A stretch of 64,000 nt of DNA from Pseudanabaena sp. Chao 1811 (GCF_027942295.1 NZ_CP101416.1:4016501-4080500); one strand, 5' to 3'; counted from the stretch's first letter, positions 7,892 through 16,945 are shown. The notes: generated by a model from the letters alone, not told the origin. A program made the numbers and translations.

Positions 7892-8264
7892 GGAAGGATC
7901 TCTATTAGCAGACATTCAACCCATTACCATTGAAGAAGAAAATGATTGCTCTTTAAGCATAGTTGAAAGTCTGCTAGCTGAAGAGAATCTATCGCCAGAG
8001 CAAGAACAGATATTGCGACTTTTGGTGACATTGATTGAAAAATTTGAAGAAGAACATTATCAGTTAGCAGTTTCAACACCTCATTCTATCTTGTTACATC
8101 TAATGGAAGAGAGAGGATTGAGACAGGCTGATCTTGTAGGGATAATTGGCTCTCGTGGGGTAGTTTCTGAAGTTGTTAATGGCAAAAGACCTATCAGCAA
8201 AAGCCAAGCTAAGTCACTTGGAGATTTCTTCCATGTCGATCCAAGCTTGTTTATTAATTTTTAG
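7884..8264 (+). CDS. HigA-like antitoxin / XRE-type HTH protein, no toxin adjacent
   Basis: The 126-residue protein resembles HigA-family antitoxins. The N-terminal part (LADIQPITIEEENDCSLSIVESL, then LSPEQEQILRLLVTLIEKFEEEHY) is the dimerisation or toxin-binding region. The C-terminal HTH runs through LLHLMEERGLRQADLVGIIG, then GVVSEVVNGKRPISKSQAKSLGDFF. HigA usually binds its own promoter and neutralises a HigB nuclease. Here the upstream neighbour is ddl, which overlaps by eight bases, and no HigB-like frame lies on either side, so it appears to be an orphan. Downstream DNA contains repeated inverted motifs that could be its operators. Confidence 0.8.
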   Translation: MLKEGSLLADIQPITIEEENDCSLSIVESLLAEENLSPEQEQILRLLVTLIEKFEEEHYQLAVSTPHSILLHLMEERGLRQADLVGIIGSRGVVSEVVNGKRPISKSQAKSLGDFFHVDPSLFINF

Positions 8265-8273
8265 CACATTACT

Positions 8274-8411
8274 CAAAATCAAACATTTGGTTTTAAAATC
8301 AATCATTTTCCGTTAACGTTATACATTTATATTGCCAGATGTTTGATTTGCTCAAAATGTTTGATTTTGTTGTAAATATATACATTGAGGCTATTGGCTT
8401 TTGGCTACAAT
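8274..8411 (+). promoter_or_regulatory. Putative operator array and promoter before the HTH/acetate-kinase-like gene
   Basis: CAAAATCAAACATTTGG at 8274-8290 is matched by an inverted copy, CAAAATGTTTGATTTTG, at 8353-8369. Two weaker copies lie at about 8296-8310 and 8338-8350. A possible -10 box TACAAT is at 8406-8411, preceded by TTGAGG at 8385-8390 with a short 15-base spacer. The same core AATCAAACATTTTG recurs twice at 19409-19442 upstream of potA. The arrangement suggests a repressor site; which protein binds it is unknown. Confidence 0.45.
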
Positions 8412-8453
8412 TAATATGTATTACTAAAAATTAAAGAATAGGAGATTTCTACC

Positions 8454-9419
8454 ATCTCTAAGCGATCATTAAAAGCATCAGCAGCAGGTATCAAGCAAGC
8501 TAAAAAGCGGTTTGCTCAAAAAGGTTGGACTCAAGATTATCTTGCAGAGGAAGTGGGTGTCAAAACACGACAACCAATTTGGCGGTTTTTTGCAGGAAAG
8601 CCCGTTGATCGATACACATTTTTTGAAATTTGTGCAAGGCTAGACTTGAATTGGGAAGAGATTGTTGTCAAGGTGCTTTTAGAAGAAGAGGAACCTACTG
8701 ATGACAAACTTGAAATCAATTCTCATGCTACTGATCTGGCTAGCATCTCTACAGTCTCTAGTATTCCTGTAGAAGTTGATAAACGACATTATGGACTGAA
8801 TGAAAGTATCCACTATTATTGCGCTCAGCGATCTGCTGAAGTCTTAAAGAGAGATATTAAAGACTTGCGCTTGATTACTTGTAATTTAGACAGTGGGTGT
8901 TCTCTTGCTGCCATTCACAATGGTCAGATCATTGATACTGCTACTGGATTTACCCCTTTAGAAGGCTTGATGATTGACTATAGCTCTGGCTCAATTGATG
9001 CTAATGTCTTAAATGAGATGATGCGACAGGACAATGACACTAGTGAGCCATCAAAGCAAGAAGCAGACAAAGAATCAAGTTTAGTTACTACTTCTCCGAA
9101 ATCTGATCATCCAAAATCCGTGGGATCTGCGATTGATACAGATAATTCTAGAGCAAAACAAGCCTTGGATATTTACCTTCATCGCTTACGATCTTGCCTT
9201 GGTTCTATGCTTATGAGTTTAGGTGGTATGGATGCGATCGTATTTACATCGGAATTAAGTGAGAACTCAGAGATCGTTCGCGAACTTATTTGTCAATCCT
9301 TGGGATTTCTGGGGTTAAAACTTGATTTAAAACAAAATCAAAACGATCCTGTAGATTTAGACATTGCCACAACTAATTCCAAAGTGCGCGTGTTGGTGAT
9401 AAATCCCCAAGAGGTTTAA
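8454..9419 (+). CDS. Chimeric protein: N-terminal HTH-like domain fused to a degenerate acetate-kinase C-terminal domain
   Basis: The frame is open from 8442 and has no ATG upstream. AGGAG at 8440-8444 lies nine bases before ATC 8454, which would start the conserved N-terminus (M)SKRSLKASAAGIKQAKK; GTG 8553 is the first conventional start. Residues 1-72 (numbered from ATC) resemble a cyanobacterial HTH-like domain (GWTQDYLAEEVGV, then RQPIWRFFAGKPVDRYTFFE). Residues 105-320 align by eye with the second half of acetate kinase: LITCNLDSGCSLAAIHNG, GFTPLEGLM, then RLRSCLGSMLMSLGGMDAIVF. The N-terminal ATPase half is absent. FHGTSH is LNESIH, HLGNG is NLDSG and MGTRSG is IDYSSG, so key catalytic residues are gone. 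A low-complexity linker replaces part of the fold. It is probably a regulator or scaffold rather than an enzyme. Confidence 0.75.
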   Translation: MSKRSLKASAAGIKQAKKRFAQKGWTQDYLAEEVGVKTRQPIWRFFAGKPVDRYTFFEICARLDLNWEEIVVKVLLEEEEPTDDKLEINSHATDLASISTVSSIPVEVDKRHYGLNESIHYYCAQRSAEVLKRDIKDLRLITCNLDSGCSLAAIHNGQIIDTATGFTPLEGLMIDYSSGSIDANVLNEMMRQDNDTSEPSKQEADKESSLVTTSPKSDHPKSVGSAIDTDNSRAKQALDIYLHRLRSCLGSMLMSLGGMDAIVFTSELSENSEIVRELICQSLGFLGLKLDLKQNQNDPVDLDIATTNSKVRVLVINPQEV

Positions 9420-9492
9420 GAGGGGTTTAAGGGATTGCAAATTCAGTTAAAATCGTTATAGCAAACCTCAGTAGTCTGATTCAAAAGAATCT

Positions 9493-10158
9493 ATGCCTTC
9501 TAAAGCCGTACAAACCATTGCCAAAGATCAATACAACGACAATTTTATAGATCGTCTGTTTATTGGGCTATTTTCTAGCAAGATGGCGAAAGCTCTAGGA
9601 AAAGGAACTAAAATCGAAGGCTATGCTGGTTTTGTTGATTTGTCAAAGCAAATTATGCAGGGACGGAATGCTCAAGAGCAGCAAATAATTGTCGCAAAAG
9701 TGTTGCAGTCTCTAGTTCCATCACCAGCACTCTGGGCAATTCGCACATTTTTCTCTCCCACAAAGTTGGTGTGCGTTCTTAATGCATGGTTTGCAGCACA
9801 AATGTTTGAGTGGTTGGTGGGACCTTGTGAAGTTGCTGAAGCGGAGATTGATTTGGCAGATGGAACTGTGCGATCGCAACCTTCGGCTGTCCATATCAAA
9901 AAATGTCGTTATCTCGTCGATAGTGGTTGCGTTGGCATGTGTGTCAATATGTGTAAAGTTCCTACTCAAACATTTTTTACAGAGGAATTTGGTATTCCCC
10001 TCACCATGACTCCTAACTTTGAGGATCTCAGTTGCAAAATGATTTTTGGTCAACTTCCTCCCGATCCTGAAGTAGATCCAGCCTATGAGCAATCATGTTT
10101 AGAGCATCAATGTCCAACAGCTAGTCTCGCCACAACTGCTTGTCCTAAACTAAGTTGA
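9493..10158 (+). CDS. DUF4033 / D27-like beta-carotene isomerase family protein
   Basis: The 221-residue protein has the D27 (DUF4033) hallmark in its C-terminal half: CRYLVDSGCVGMCVNMCKVP followed by TQTFFTEEFGIPLTMTPNFEDLSCKMIFGQ, and a final cysteine-containing DPAYEQSCLEHQC. In plants D27 isomerises all-trans to 9-cis beta-carotene at the start of strigolactone synthesis. Cyanobacterial homologues are widespread but their substrates are poorly known. Conserved cysteines and histidine could bind iron. The start at ATG 9493 has no strong ribosome binding site. Family membership is firm; the reaction is inferred. Confidence 0.85.
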   Translation: MPSKAVQTIAKDQYNDNFIDRLFIGLFSSKMAKALGKGTKIEGYAGFVDLSKQIMQGRNAQEQQIIVAKVLQSLVPSPALWAIRTFFSPTKLVCVLNAWFAAQMFEWLVGPCEVAEAEIDLADGTVRSQPSAVHIKKCRYLVDSGCVGMCVNMCKVPTQTFFTEEFGIPLTMTPNFEDLSCKMIFGQLPPDPEVDPAYEQSCLEHQCPTASLATTACPKLS

Positions 10159-10176
10159 TGATGATTTTGCTAACTT

Positions 10177-10740
10177 TTATCTTGGGGCTTTACTCCATCC
10201 ACTCGCGATCGCCTCAGATTCTGTACAAAACCATTTCTCTCCCTTGCTTACATCAATGTTGGTTGTAGCATAATCTTCCATATTAGGTAGGTGATATAAC
10301 TTGCTCCCTGTATTCACTGAAATATTGCCTTTAATATTGCAACCACGCACAAAGTTGGTTACCGAAGCAATTGAGCTAATTCCTAAACCAATCAAAAATA
10401 TAATCGGTATTATCTTTTGCATAGCTGGATTATTTCCATTTATTCGTTTACCCATAGATTGCTGATTAGATACTTGACTAGAATTGCGCGATCTTTGATT
10501 TGATACTGTAGGTTGATTGATAACCCCTTTAATTGAGGCTTTAGAAGCGCGTATTTTTCCATTTGCTTCAGTAGTTTTTTCGTAAAAGATAGTATCTCCA
10601 ATGATGGGACGACGACTTGCCCCTTTTAATACACTGATATGCAGGAAAACTTCTTTACTGCCATCATCAGGTTTAATAAATCCAAACCCTCTGTCGTCCT
10701 TCCAAGTTTTTAACTGCCCCTTATATGGAAAAGATTGCAT
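10177..10740 (-). CDS. Cold-shock-domain protein with a transmembrane anchor and a C-terminal SH3-like tail
   Basis: Residues 5-70 are a cold-shock domain with RNP1-like WKDDRGFGFIKP and RNP2-like EVFLHIS motifs, so they probably bind single-stranded nucleic acid. A polar low-complexity stretch (QRSRNSSQVSNQQS) follows, then a hydrophobic helix around 108-128 (IIPIIFLIGLGISSIASV). The tail CNIKGNISVNTGSKLYHLP, then GEKWFCTESEAIASGWSKA, resembles small domains common at bacterial exported or nuclease protein ends. The orientation predicts the RNA-binding part in the cytoplasm and the tail outside. It lies downstream of ftsH, separated by a terminator. Confidence 0.75.
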   Translation of the reverse strand: MQSFPYKGQLKTWKDDRGFGFIKPDDGSKEVFLHISVLKGASRRPIIGDTIFYEKTTEANGKIRASKASIKGVINQPTVSNQRSRNSSQVSNQQSMGKRINGNNPAMQKIIPIIFLIGLGISSIASVTNFVRGCNIKGNISVNTGSKLYHLPNMEDYATTNIDVSKGEKWFCTESEAIASGWSKAPR

Positions 10741-10810
10741 AAAATATCGTTATTTGGTCTTTTTTTAGATTAGCCCAAAATGACAACTTAGATTTTAAAG
10801 AAAAAATATA

Positions 10811-10846
10811 AAAAAGCAGCCCTTACTTTAGTAAGGGCTGCTTTTT
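10811..10846 (-). terminator. Rho-independent terminator after ftsH
   Basis: AAAAAGCAGCCCTTAC and its reverse complement surround a four-base loop. The strand of ftsH ends the hairpin in a T run. The flanking A and T tracts make it usable in both directions. Confidence 0.8.
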
Positions 10847-10870
10847 GTGGAAATAAGGTAGATCTATAAA

Positions 10871-12787
10871 TTAAAGGGCAGCAGCCAACTTCAATTCGTT
10901 TGTTTCTAAAATTTGTTGAAGTTCTTCTGCATCAACGGTTTCACGCTCAACGAGATCCTTCGCAATCTTATCGAGAACGTGACGGTTATCAACGAGCAGT
11001 TGCTTAGCACGGCGATAAGCATCAGCTACGAGAATGCCAACTTCCTCATCAATAGTTGCCGCAGTTTCTTCAGAGAAGTCACGCTCAGCAGCAATGTCGC
11101 GACCGAGGAACATGTTGCCATTGGAACGACCAAGGGCAACGGGTCCAAGCTTCTCACTCATCCCAAAACGCATCACCATTTGACGAGCGATCGCAGCAAC
11201 TTGTTGTAAATCACTGGATGCACCTGTGGTAACTTCTTCTTCACCGAAGACAATTTCTTCAGCGATGCGTCCACCAAGGGCAACTGCCATTTGGTTTTGC
11301 AAGTAGGCACGGCTTTGCATTCTTTCTTCCGTAGGCAAGAACCATGTCAAACCACCAGCACGACCGCGAGGAATGATTGTTACCTTTTGAATGGCATCAT
11401 AGTCGGGCATCAAAGCTCCAACGAGGGCATGACCTGCTTCATGGTAAGCAACTAATTCTTTGCGCTTTTCGCTCATGACGCGATCTTTCTTTTCGGGACC
11501 CACCAAGACGCGATCGACAGCATCATTGATTTCGTCCATGGAGATTTCGGTCAAGTTGCGACGTGCTGCGAGAATAGCGGCTTCGTTCAACAGGTTAGAC
11601 AGATCCGCACCTGTAAATCCGGGGGTACGACGGGCAATCTTTTCCAGATCAACGTCCTTAGATAGAGTCTTGCCGCGTGCATGGACTCCGAGAATTTCGA
11701 GGCGGCCTGCGAAGTCAGGACGATCAACAACAACTTGGCGATCAAAACGACCGGGACGTAGTAATGCTGCATCCAATACATCAGGACGGTTGGTTGCGGC
11801 AACGATGATGATGCCTGTGTTACCTTCAAAGCCATCCATTTCGGTGAGCAATTGGTTCAAGGTTTGTTCGCGTTCATCGTTACCACCACCGAGACCAGCG
11901 CCACGCTGACGGCCGACGGCATCAATTTCATCGATGAAGACGATACAAGGAGCATTGGCTTTAGCTTGCTCGAACAAGTCGCGTACACGGGATGCACCGA
12001 CACCAACGAACATTTCTACGAATTCTGAACCAGAGATGCTGAAGAAAGGTACGCCAGCTTCACCAGCAACGGCACGGGCTAGTAGGGTTTTACCTGTTCC
12101 GGGAGGCCCAACGAGGAGTACTCCCTTGGGGATTTTTGCGCCGACAGCCGTAAAGCGATCGGGATTTTTGAGGAAGTCTACGACTTCGGTAAGTTCAAAT
12201 TTGGCTTGCTCAATACCTGCAACATCGGTGAAGGTGACTTGGGTTTGAGGCTCCATCTGGACGCGGGCGCGGGACTTACCAAAGTTCATTGCTTGGTTGC
12301 CAGGACCTGCTTGGGCGCGACGTAGTAGGAAAAATAAGCCGACTAAAAGCAAAATTGGCAAAATCAAGCTGCTCAAGGTTTGAATCAATGCGCCATCGGT
12401 ACGACGGGGAGCGACATCTAATTCAACATTGTTTTCTCTGAGGGTTTTGATGAATTCAGGGTCGTTAGGCAAGTTGACGCGAACTTTGCGCTTACCTTCA
12501 GGACCTCCTGGTACGGTTGCTTCGGCAAAGGTGCGATCGGGACTGAGGGTAACTCTAGAAACACCTGCGGGTTTCTTTCTAACTTCTTCGATCAGTTTGC
12601 TATAACGCCATTCCCCTTGAGTGGCGGGCTGACTATCGAGCAGCGTTGTCCCTAAGGTAATGACGACAATGCCAAGCAGTGCGTATAAACCAAAATTTTT
12701 CCACTTTTTATTATTATTGTCGTTTTTATTATTGCTTTTCACTACTACTGCTCCATCAATAGAGATGTTCTTAGTTGATTTTGCCAA
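10871..12787 (-). CDS. ftsH: ATP-dependent zinc metalloprotease FtsH
   Basis: FtsH is a membrane-anchored hexameric AAA+ protease; in cyanobacteria it removes damaged photosystem II subunits and controls regulators. The 638 residues are full length. There is an N-terminal membrane helix at about 31-50, a periplasmic or lumenal domain, and a second helix at about 139-155. The AAA module has Walker A GPPGTGKT (227-234) and Walker B FIDEID (284-289). The second region of homology lies near [20 protein letters not shown], and the zinc site is HEAGH (449-453). Cyanobacteria carry several FtsH paralogues; the motif context [15 protein letters not shown] fits the photosynthetic type, but I do not assign a number. 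Confidence 0.97.
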   Translation of the reverse strand: MAKSTKNISIDGAVVVKSNNKNDNNNKKWKNFGLYALLGIVVITLGTTLLDSQPATQGEWRYSKLIEEVRKKPAGVSRVTLSPDRTFAEATVPGGPEGKRKVRVNLPNDPEFIKTLRENNVELDVAPRRTDGALIQTLSSLILPILLLVGLFFLLRRAQAGPGNQAMNFGKSRARVQMEPQTQVTFTDVAGIEQAKFELTEVVDFLKNPDRFTAVGAKIPKGVLLVGPPGTGKTLLARAVAGEAGVPFFSISGSEFVEMFVGVGASRVRDLFEQAKANAPCIVFIDEIDAVGRQRGAGLGGGNDEREQTLNQLLTEMDGFEGNTGIIIVAATNRPDVLDAALLRPGRFDRQVVVDRPDFAGRLEILGVHARGKTLSKDVDLEKIARRTPGFTGADLSNLLNEAAILAARRNLTEISMDEINDAVDRVLVGPEKKDRVMSEKRKELVAYHEAGHALVGALMPDYDAIQKVTIIPRGRAGGLTWFLPTEERMQSRAYLQNQMAVALGGRIAEEIVFGEEEVTTGASSDLQQVAAIARQMVMRFGMSEKLGPVALGRSNGNMFLGRDIAAERDFSEETAATIDEEVGILVADAYRRAKQLLVDNRHVLDKIAKDLVERETVDAEELQQILETNELKLAAAL

Positions 12788-12957
12788 GAACGAATGATTT
12801 TATTAACTAATCTTAACGCAAGCAGTCTAGAATCTGTCTAACTGACCTCAGAATCCCTCTTTAGATCGATCGCATTGTCTACTGATAGGGCTAGCGATCG
12901 CGCTAAATGAGCATCATTAAAACATCGTTAATTTTTGAACTTGTGAACTGAAAAACC

Positions 12958-13716
12958 ATGAATGCAAATCAATGGCAATGGCGAGACGGCGTATTAACTT
13001 GTGAATTATTGTCTGACTGGCAACATGGTTTTTTTACGCGATCACACGCTCCTAAATTACCTAACGATCTCCATAATCATCTTGCTGAATCAGGTAAAGC
13101 CTATCGGGCTAAGCAAGTACATGGTAATCGCTTGATTCACGCTAATGAAATTGAAACTATTCCCGATTCCGTCTTGCCTGAGGCCGATGGCGTATGGGCA
13201 ACCCCCGATCGCCACAATACTAATAGCAATCGCTCGGTATGGGTATGTACAGCTGATTGCGTACCTGTGTTAATCGGCGATCGCAAATTAGGCTCGGTCG
13301 CTGCCGTTCATGCAGGTTGGCGCGGCACGGCTTCGGGGATTGTGACCAAAGCGATCGCAACATTATGCGAACAAGGCAGCGAATTAAAGGATTTACGAGT
13401 TGCCCTTGGTCCCGCGATTTCTGGGCAGGTTTATCAGGTGTCACAGGAAGTTGCCCAGCAGGTGACAGCGACAATTAATCAATCAGTGGGTGTCCATCCC
13501 GATGAACATCCCGAACGAGTGAAGCTAGATTTGCGCCAAGTGCAAGTACAACAGCTTAAAGAATTGGGAATGCCCTCAGAAAATGTGGCGATCGCACCTT
13601 ACTGCACATTGCAGCATGAGGAAATTTTCTTTTCCTATCGCCGATATTTTCTGAATAATCCTAATCCCCAACCAAGAGCGCCACAGGTGCAATGGTCAGG
13701 GATTGCGATCGCCTAA
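12958..13716 (+). CDS. pgeF: PgeF-type multicopper-like / peptidoglycan editing factor (YfiH, DUF152)
   Basis: The 252-residue protein has the family's zinc-binding signatures in order: KQVHGN (52-57), the CTADCVPVLI segment (97-106) and AVHAGWRG (117-123), followed by LGPAISG. Members were named laccase-domain or polyphenol oxidases. They are now linked to removing misincorporated residues from peptidoglycan precursors and to purine nucleoside activities. ATG 12958 follows a 170-bp divergent gap with ftsH. It converges with the acidic membrane protein gene, ending only 17 bp away with no clear terminator. Confidence 0.9.
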   Translation: MNANQWQWRDGVLTCELLSDWQHGFFTRSHAPKLPNDLHNHLAESGKAYRAKQVHGNRLIHANEIETIPDSVLPEADGVWATPDRHNTNSNRSVWVCTADCVPVLIGDRKLGSVAAVHAGWRGTASGIVTKAIATLCEQGSELKDLRVALGPAISGQVYQVSQEVAQQVTATINQSVGVHPDEHPERVKLDLRQVQVQQLKELGMPSENVAIAPYCTLQHEEIFFSYRRYFLNNPNPQPRAPQVQWSGIAIA

Positions 13717-13732
13717 TACCGAAGATCTCCCT

Positions 13733-16700
13733 CTATTCAGGATTATCAGATAATGGCTTTCTATTGAGAAGTGCTTCAAGATCAGCAAACTCATCTAGTA
13801 CAGGATTAGACGCATTATCAGAATTACTCTCAAAGGTGATTTCTGGAGTTGATTCAGTATTAGTCTTGTTTACCTTGTCAGCATTATTTAGTTCTTCGAG
13901 CTTAGCTAAAAACTTATCCACAAGAAACTCTTGTACTAGATACTTAGGATCTTTATGTTCTGGGTTGTTTTCTGGTGTGGTTTCCTGCGAATCTTCCGCG
14001 ATCGCTTCTGTTGTCTCAAGTGTTGCTGGAGATTCAATCGATTCAGGAATAGCTGTTTCCAAAATCTCCTCAGCGATTAAGACTTCTTCGGCGATCTCGG
14101 TTGCTTGCTCTGATACTGAGGAGATTTCAATAATATCCTCAACTTCTTGAATTTCATTATCAGCGTCTTCACTAGAGTCGCCTAGATATTCTTGCAGGAT
14201 ATTCTCTACATAGACATTGAAGGCAATTAGCTCATCCAATTCCTCATCAAAATCCGAGGATGCATTCTCTGGAATTTCTACTTGCTCAATTGTTAGCTCC
14301 GCTTGCACATCTGTTTCAGTTTCTAGAACTAGTGCATTAGTTGGTTCTTCTACAATCTCTTCTAGTTCTAGATTAGTATCAGCAATATCAAATCTAGACT
14401 CCACAGATTCTTCAGCAACAATGTCAGTGACTTCTAACTCATCATCTTCCACACTAGCTTCTACCTGCTCAGTATCAGTTTCGTTGGTAGTAATGGTCTT
14501 TGCTGATTTACCAAACCCATAATTTTTCTGTGAGAAACCCTTTTTTCGAGACTTTCTAAATAGGTCTATAGACTTTTTTGATTTTTGAGATTTTGCCTCC
14601 GTAGCTAAATCAGTCTCAGCAGAATCATTGATTTCGTTCTCTGTAATCGCATCATCAACTATCTCAAGCGCATCAATCTGTCCCTCATCAGATTCACCAA
14701 TTTCGTCAAGCTCTGAATTTACAGGATCATCAGCAAAATCTATAATCTCCTCGCTTTCAGATTCTTGACTAGGCTCATTAAGCTCTAGATCATTAGTTTC
14801 TTCAGAAATCTGATCTCCTATGCTTTGTGTATCTAGCAGATTAGCGTTAATTTCTAGGTTTGTCCCAATTGCACTTTCGGTAGAAACATCGTCAGACAAT
14901 TCAGGAAGAAAATCTCTAATCTCATTGATTGCCAACTCTTCAGTATTTTCAACTGAGCCATCTGTAGCAAAATCAACAGGCTCGAAATCTATTGCATGAT
15001 CAGATTCCTCAGTAATCTCATTGATAGATGATTCTTCAACAATTTCCGAGGTTTCTGCATTAGGTTCATCAGTAAAGGCGATCGCCTCAATCTCAGGCTC
15101 CACAATTTCTAATTCTGAATCTAAAGAATCAGTGATCTCTTCATGGGTATCTTCATCAAAATTATCAGATGCTAATTCTTTAGTGATATCTGCGAATGGG
15201 TTATCCAGATTTACATCAATTTCTGCATCTGTGGAATCTGATGATTCATCAATTTCTAGTTCAGCAGCAGTATTAGTATCAGGTAAATTTAAAATATCTT
15301 CAGTAAAATCGTTAGCAGTTTCTTGAGTGTCTAACTTTATATCAGAGATATCAGAGCTAGTATCAAAAGTATCTTCTACAACCTCATGAGATTCAAAATT
15401 TTGGACATCTTCAGTAATGTCTAGAATTGACTCAGCTTCAGGTTCGTTAAACTCTTCTTGTCCAACCTCTGCGGCAGAAGACTCTATAAAATCATCACTG
15501 TCCGCATCTTCAGATGTTTCTAATTCAGACTCGGTAACTACTTCATTAATATCTGAAGTTTCAATAGTATCTAAAGTATCTTCATTAATCTCTAATTCTT
15601 CAGATGCTTCTGTAAGCTCCTCAACGAGGTTATTGGCAACTTCTTGAGATGCAAAAGTTTCTGGTAATTCCTCTAAACTTAAATCAGCATCATTATCAAT
15701 AACTTCTGAAATTACCTCGCTCTCATCTACAGATTCGTTAGCAGATTCATTAAATTCTGAGGTTGCCTCCAATTGATCTATAGATTCATCGTTTACTAAT
15801 TCTTCTGGCGCTTCATCAACAATTACTTCGGCTACTTCTTCTTCAGGGTCATCATGAAAATCTGCAACTACTTCAGAGTCAACTTGTACAGGTTCTTCAA
15901 TCGTTACAGCAAGATTTACTTCAGCCTCTGTGGTTACTTCTACAAGAGCATCGACTTCAAATTCTGCGATATTTGATTCTTCCTGAACTGCGATCGCATC
16001 ATCTTCAGCTAGCAATTCCTCAGAGATTTCTAAGCTTGACTCAGAGATGGAGTCCTCTTGAATCTCTTCTTCTGGGGTAATCTCAACTTCTTCAGAAACT
16101 ATTTCTCCAGTTACTTCTTCCGTGAAGTTATTAACCTCAAAACCTTCTTCCACAGATTCAACAACTTCTGGGCTTGGTTCAGTTACAGATTCTTCAGCAG
16201 CATCACTAATTTCTGCATCTTGAGATTCCTCTATGACATCTTGAGTTTGTTTAGATTCTGATTCTTGAGGCGCATCTTTTTCCTCAATAGTTTCAGAAAT
16301 TGGTGCTTCTTCAAAAAACTTTAATAGCTGAGGTACTTGCCAGCCGATATTAGTAAAGTTATTTTTGATTTTCTCAACTGCAAAGGGTTGCAAACTAGTT
16401 ATTTCTGACTCTGCCGTGAGCTTAATTCGTAGAGCCGAAACCCCTGATTGCAATAAAACGTTACTTAATAAAAAGAAAATCTCAGCCCAGATAATCCCAA
16501 ATAAACGCAGTCCCGCAGGAAATGGCGCGATCGCTTGAGCTAGTGGTGCAGCTATGTAGAGCTTACAAAAAATCGCACTCATCACAAAGGCAACTGCGAT
16601 CGCCAGCCAGCCTGTAACATACCAACCATTGCGTTGTTGCTTAACTAGAGTCAGTATACGGCGTTCATCTTCGCTCAAGCTCTCGGATGGCTTCACTAAA

Positions 16701-16945
16701 ACCCAGAGGCTAAAAGGTGAAAAAGGTTGTTGCCACTGTAGCCACACAACTGCGGCGATCGCAGGAAATCCCAGCAAAGATATCTCTAACCATGTGGGAA
16801 ATACAGGATCGCCCACTGCTAAACCTGCCATGCTTAGCGCCAATAACCACGGCACACCCGCAAGAAAAGCGATATTTCCCCAAATAAATGGATGGTTACT
16901 GATGGAGGTATTGCCACTTAAGGCACTGGGATTTGGTGATGTCAT
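13733..16945 (-). CDS. Low-complexity-tail membrane protein, 1070 residues
   Basis: The first about 200 residues are membrane-embedded, with four hydrophobic segments (for example WGNIAFLAGVPWLLALSMAG and WLAIAVAFVMSAIF). The pattern matches what I know as the cyanobacterial low-complexity-tail membrane protein family. The remaining about 850 residues are strongly acidic and made of E, D, S, V, I, T and N with almost no basic residues, apart from one short basic island around SKKSIDLFRKSRKKGFSQK. The tail has no exact repeats but a uniform composition, so it is probably disordered and may bind partners or divalent ions. Tail length varies greatly in such families. The function is unknown. Confidence 0.85.
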   Translation of the reverse strand: MTSPNPSALSGNTSISNHPFIWGNIAFLAGVPWLLALSMAGLAVGDPVFPTWLEISLLGFPAIAAVVWLQWQQPFSPFSLWVLVKPSESLSEDERRILTLVKQQRNGWYVTGWLAIAVAFVMSAIFCKLYIAAPLAQAIAPFPAGLRLFGIIWAEIFFLLSNVLLQSGVSALRIKLTAESEITSLQPFAVEKIKNNFTNIGWQVPQLLKFFEEAPISETIEEKDAPQESESKQTQDVIEESQDAEISDAAEESVTEPSPEVVESVEEGFEVNNFTEEVTGEIVSEEVEITPEEEIQEDSISESSLEISEELLAEDDAIAVQEESNIAEFEVDALVEVTTEAEVNLAVTIEEPVQVDSEVVADFHDDPEEEVAEVIVDEAPEELVNDESIDQLEATSEFNESANESVDESEVISEVIDNDADLSLEELPETFASQEVANNLVEELTEASEELEINEDTLDTIETSDINEVVTESELETSEDADSDDFIESSAAEVGQEEFNEPEAESILDITEDVQNFESHEVVEDTFDTSSDISDIKLDTQETANDFTEDILNLPDTNTAAELEIDESSDSTDAEIDVNLDNPFADITKELASDNFDEDTHEEITDSLDSELEIVEPEIEAIAFTDEPNAETSEIVEESSINEITEESDHAIDFEPVDFATDGSVENTEELAINEIRDFLPELSDDVSTESAIGTNLEINANLLDTQSIGDQISEETNDLELNEPSQESESEEIIDFADDPVNSELDEIGESDEGQIDALEIVDDAITENEINDSAETDLATEAKSQKSKKSIDLFRKSRKKGFSQKNYGFGKSAKTITTNETDTEQVEASVEDDELEVTDIVAEESVESRFDIADTNLELEEIVEEPTNALVLETETDVQAELTIEQVEIPENASSDFDEELDELIAFNVYVENILQEYLGDSSEDADNEIQEVEDIIEISSVSEQATEIAEEVLIAEEILETAIPESIESPATLETTEAIAEDSQETTPENNPEHKDPKYLVQEFLVDKFLAKLEELNNADKVNKTNTESTPEITFESNSDNASNPVLDEFADLEALLNRKPLSDNPE

